A stretch of 64,000 nucleotides of DNA from Branchiostoma lanceolatum (taxonomy: Eukaryota; Chordata; Leptocardii; Amphioxiformes; Branchiostomatidae): assembly GCF_035083965.1 (NCBI RefSeq), contig NC_089740.1:10724596-10788595 (forward strand), in the 5' to 3' direction. Below, piece by piece: positions 60,879 through 64,000 of the stretch. The notes beneath the pieces were generated by a model. It was not told the origin of the DNA. It saw nothing but the letters and a program-made list of their open reading frames with translations, and did no database searches. Position 1 is the stretch's first letter. Every line of letters starts with the position of its first letter. The position numbers and the translations under genes were made by a program.

Positions 60879-63800
60879 CGTGACCGCTCTATCTATTGTT
60901 TATCGCCCCAGAGAAGGTACAGTATCAGCAGAGAAGGCCTACAACAGTTACACCCAACCAGCCAGAACCCAAACGCACTAGACTGCCTGTCCCATTCCAA
61001 TCCAGAAGGCTGTTCGTAGCAAATTTACTTACCAATTTACGTGCCTCTAAACCCTATAGAAACGAAGACTTCTGCAAATATCATGGTAGCGCGACATTTT
61101 GTTTGATGCTTTCATTACAATAGTAGATATCAAAAATCGTAAGTGCAAAGACAACATTACATTTACATGATGTATGGAATTGAAAGGGTCGGTTAGACGT
61201 TCTTGACAACGTTTGCTTTAGTATCAAGACACAGAGAAATCAAAATTAAATTTGATGTCTAGCAAGCAGGTAACTAGCTAAGAACTAAGTTACATATATT
61301 TTTCTCCTTGTGGTTAAGCTGGGGGACACGGGATTAAGAGGCCATCGGTTCAATTCCTGACTGTGTTAAGTCCTTGGGATACCTCACTCCACGCAGGTGT
61401 AGAAACGGATACCTGGCTTCGGTTGGGGGGGGGGGTAAAGGCTAGTGAAAGGAGATTAATGGTCTACGCCTTCCAGCACCGTGCCCAACGAAATAGTGAA
61501 TAAAAACACACTGCACATACGGCCTGTAAAAGCCTTGGTAGCACCATCAACCTTAGTTTGTGAAAGGTGCCCAACTAACTGCTGTGGTTTTCTACCGTTT
61601 GAAACGTCATCATTTTTTTTTATAATTACTTGGAAAAACTGATGTTACGGTAGCGAAACTATTCCAATCATACACGTATGTAGTGGCCAATACTGTACTG
61701 ATATATCTTTAGCTTTGCAAAGCTCCGTGTTAACCCATACTTGTCATCCTGGTATCCATCCTATCTATCTCCGTTTTGCACTTTTTTGCCCAATATTATG
61801 CGGGGAAATGGCGATTCGTGAAGCGCACTGCAGCTAAAATGTGAAGGACTCCTCCTGGCTAGTTACGTGGTCTACGTGACGAAATCATGCCCTATATGTG
61901 TTCCGTCCGGAGATTGACACGCGCACACAAATTAAAGGCGTTTGGTGAGTGTTTCAAAAATGGAGTGAAATTATATGATGAAAGGCAAGCAAGCCGTCAG
62001 AACTTCCTGCCTTTACACAAGAGCTGCGTCAATAAGCCACGGCGGAGGGATATCTCGCAATCAATGGAAAATACCATTCCTCATCACCTCATCACCTCCC
62101 GTGTGTACCATTATCCCTCCGAGTGATCGAACCGTAAGCTTCAAGGGAAAGCTTTCCAGTTGCGATTTACAATATTTTTTACAACATTGGAGTCAGAATT
62201 TTGCCCTTGTATAATAAGGAATTCTTTCTCATACCTAACGACACTTTGTACCACAACGGACGCTATTTTGGGATTCTCGGCAGTTATGGGTCTGTTTACG
62301 CCGTCTTGAATATAATAAGTATAAAATCATCTTAGGGAAGGGGGGCAGTGAATAAAACAAAACGGTCACATTTCTGTTCGTTTGCAAGGCTTTGAATCAT
62401 TCTGGTCGTGACGTCATGTACTGCTACTAACAAATATGGATTGCCCTGCAGAAACGCTTGCGGTTTAACGAAGTATCGGCAGATGGCTTTGCTGTGTGAA
62501 TATCACATTGTGTTTAATGTTGTAAGTTTCTTATCACAGGATAACCTCAAATGATTGGAACGCAGTTTCATTACACAAACGAGAGACCGTCAGAATATCC
62601 GTAGCCTACCGTGGCCATAATGTCTGGAACCGCCAGACACACGTACGGCTCCGAATCTGACTTCCTTTAAGAGACTCTTGAAGTAACAGAAATGACCAAA
62701 ACGAACGGACACGGACCATGAACCAGCTTTCGCTCTACTATATGTTTTCAGTTTGTACCATGTATAGGTAATAACATATGTTGATATAGTTATTATAGGA
62801 CTTAAAAGATGAAATATGTATCTCTGTTATATTTTATCTGACCCTGACCTCTTCCCTTGTGATCTCAATGAAAAGCGGCCTGCAGGCCGATTTGAGCTTC
62901 TCAGGAATAAACAAACAAACAACGAGTGGGTAGGCGTTTTGAAGAAAGGATGATAAAATTCTAGGTAACGTTAACACTTAACCACAGAGAAATTGTTTTT
63001 GCTGTTCGAATTCAACTTTCCTAGAAATTGTTTTGTTTGAATCTTTGTTTATTCATGAGAAGCTTGTTATTTTTTATATAGTAGCAATGTTATGTTAGAC
63101 ATTAGGTTAGCTGCTTCTATTGTATAAAGCCTTCCAGGAATTAGCCTTTCTTCTCCCCGACAGGAGCAAGATTTTTCCGGGAAAATTTGATTGAGGAGGA
63201 TGCTTTGATCATTAGCGCAGTAAAAGTATATCTCGTTATAATTACGTTATTACGGACATTGTGTTATGATAAATCTCTGAAATAGGCGCCAGGCCACGTA
63301 ACAAGCTAGCTTTCTGAGGGCAATTCCCGGATAAGGTCAAGGAAAACATGCTTGCGAGAAGGATACGTGGGGTTTTTTACGTTGGATGGTAAACATATAC
63401 CTGTAAAATATGCCCTGCTACTGGCCCTACGTACAACTAGACACTAGTACTGTACTTAAAGGCTCTGAACGAACGAACGACTGAACGAAAGAACAAACGA
63501 AGGTTATCTGAAAAACGTAACAAACTATCGTTACCTCTTTGCTTCAGAACTTTTTCTTGTCGTCTTCTTAAATAGCGGTTTATTGCAACGTGGGGTAACG
63601 CCCAATAGCCAAGAATAGAAAGTTGACAAGAAGTGGGTTTTATAAGCGATCTCTCGCAGATTCAAGTATTGACGTTCTATGAATTCTGTCATTACGAACA
63701 AGGATAAGTACTGAAAGAAAAACGAAACCTACGCGATGAGTATGCAAGTCAGCTCTCTCATTGCTTCGTCTGTCAGAGTTGCATACCAAATATGGTTACC

Positions 63801-64000
63801 ACACTTTGTCAGCCTTCCTTATGTCGTGACCCCTGTTATATTTTATTGTAGAACAACAGAAAATGTGAGAATTAATCAATACATTTGACATTGGATTGTT
63901 CATATTCATTTGTCATCAGCTTTCTCGACATTTAAGACATTGATTTTGTATCTTCACACTAACCTAAGTCCTCTATTTCTCAAAATGATATTCAATACTT
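60879..64000. other. Spacer upstream of the protease gene
   Basis: No gene is recognised. A tRNA-type SINE appears at about 61298-61590 (GTGGTTAAGCT, then GGTTCAATTCCTGACTGTG, then CTCACTCCACGCAGGTGTAG). At about 62830-62935 the text CTTGTGATCTCAATGAAAAG...AATAAACAAACAAACAA resembles a LINE 3' end. The remainder (62940-64000) shows only AT-rich sequence. Confidence 0.45.

Overview
The window looks like the genome of an invertebrate deuterostome, most likely a lancelet (Branchiostoma). The genes are intron-rich with vertebrate-like exon phases, the proteins are animal-specific, and introns and spacers are full of MITEs, tRNA-derived SINEs and LINE 3' ends. The species is an inference from gene and repeat character, not from a search.

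Layout, left to right. (1) 1-11335, plus strand: three tandem METTL27-like methyltransferase genes. The first is cut by the window edge, the second carries a one-base deletion, and the third is intact. Repeats, a perfect hairpin and a piggyBac-like MITE lie between them. (2) 12402-17386, minus strand: a nine-exon, 375-residue, two-domain immunoglobulin-superfamily membrane protein. (3) 20703-23806, plus strand: a six-exon short-chain dehydrogenase of the HSD11B1/HSD11B1L type, flanked by a direct repeat of about 750 bp and by a LINE fragment. (4) 26389-28037, minus strand: the mitochondrial carrier SLC25A44, three exons. (5) 30376-45982, plus strand: cytosolic aconitase / iron regulatory protein 1 (ACO1), 20 exons and 895 residues, with many mobile-element insertions in its introns. 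(6) 45983-52985: gene-poor, mostly a 4.2 kb segment bounded by terminal inverted repeats. (7) 52986-60878, minus strand: a secreted subtilisin/proteinase K-like serine protease, 16 exons and 422 residues. (8) 60879-64000: no gene recognised.

All exon models were joined by hand from splice sites and reading phase. Every complete gene closes in frame except METTL27-like copy B. SLC25A44 and ACO1 are divergent neighbours about 2.3 kb apart. The genes do not form one pathway. Most of the unusual content lies in how repeats touch splice sites, start codons and stop codons: tandemly copied acceptor and donor sites, X-box-like palindromes at gene ends, and MITEs within about 10-25 bases of exons.
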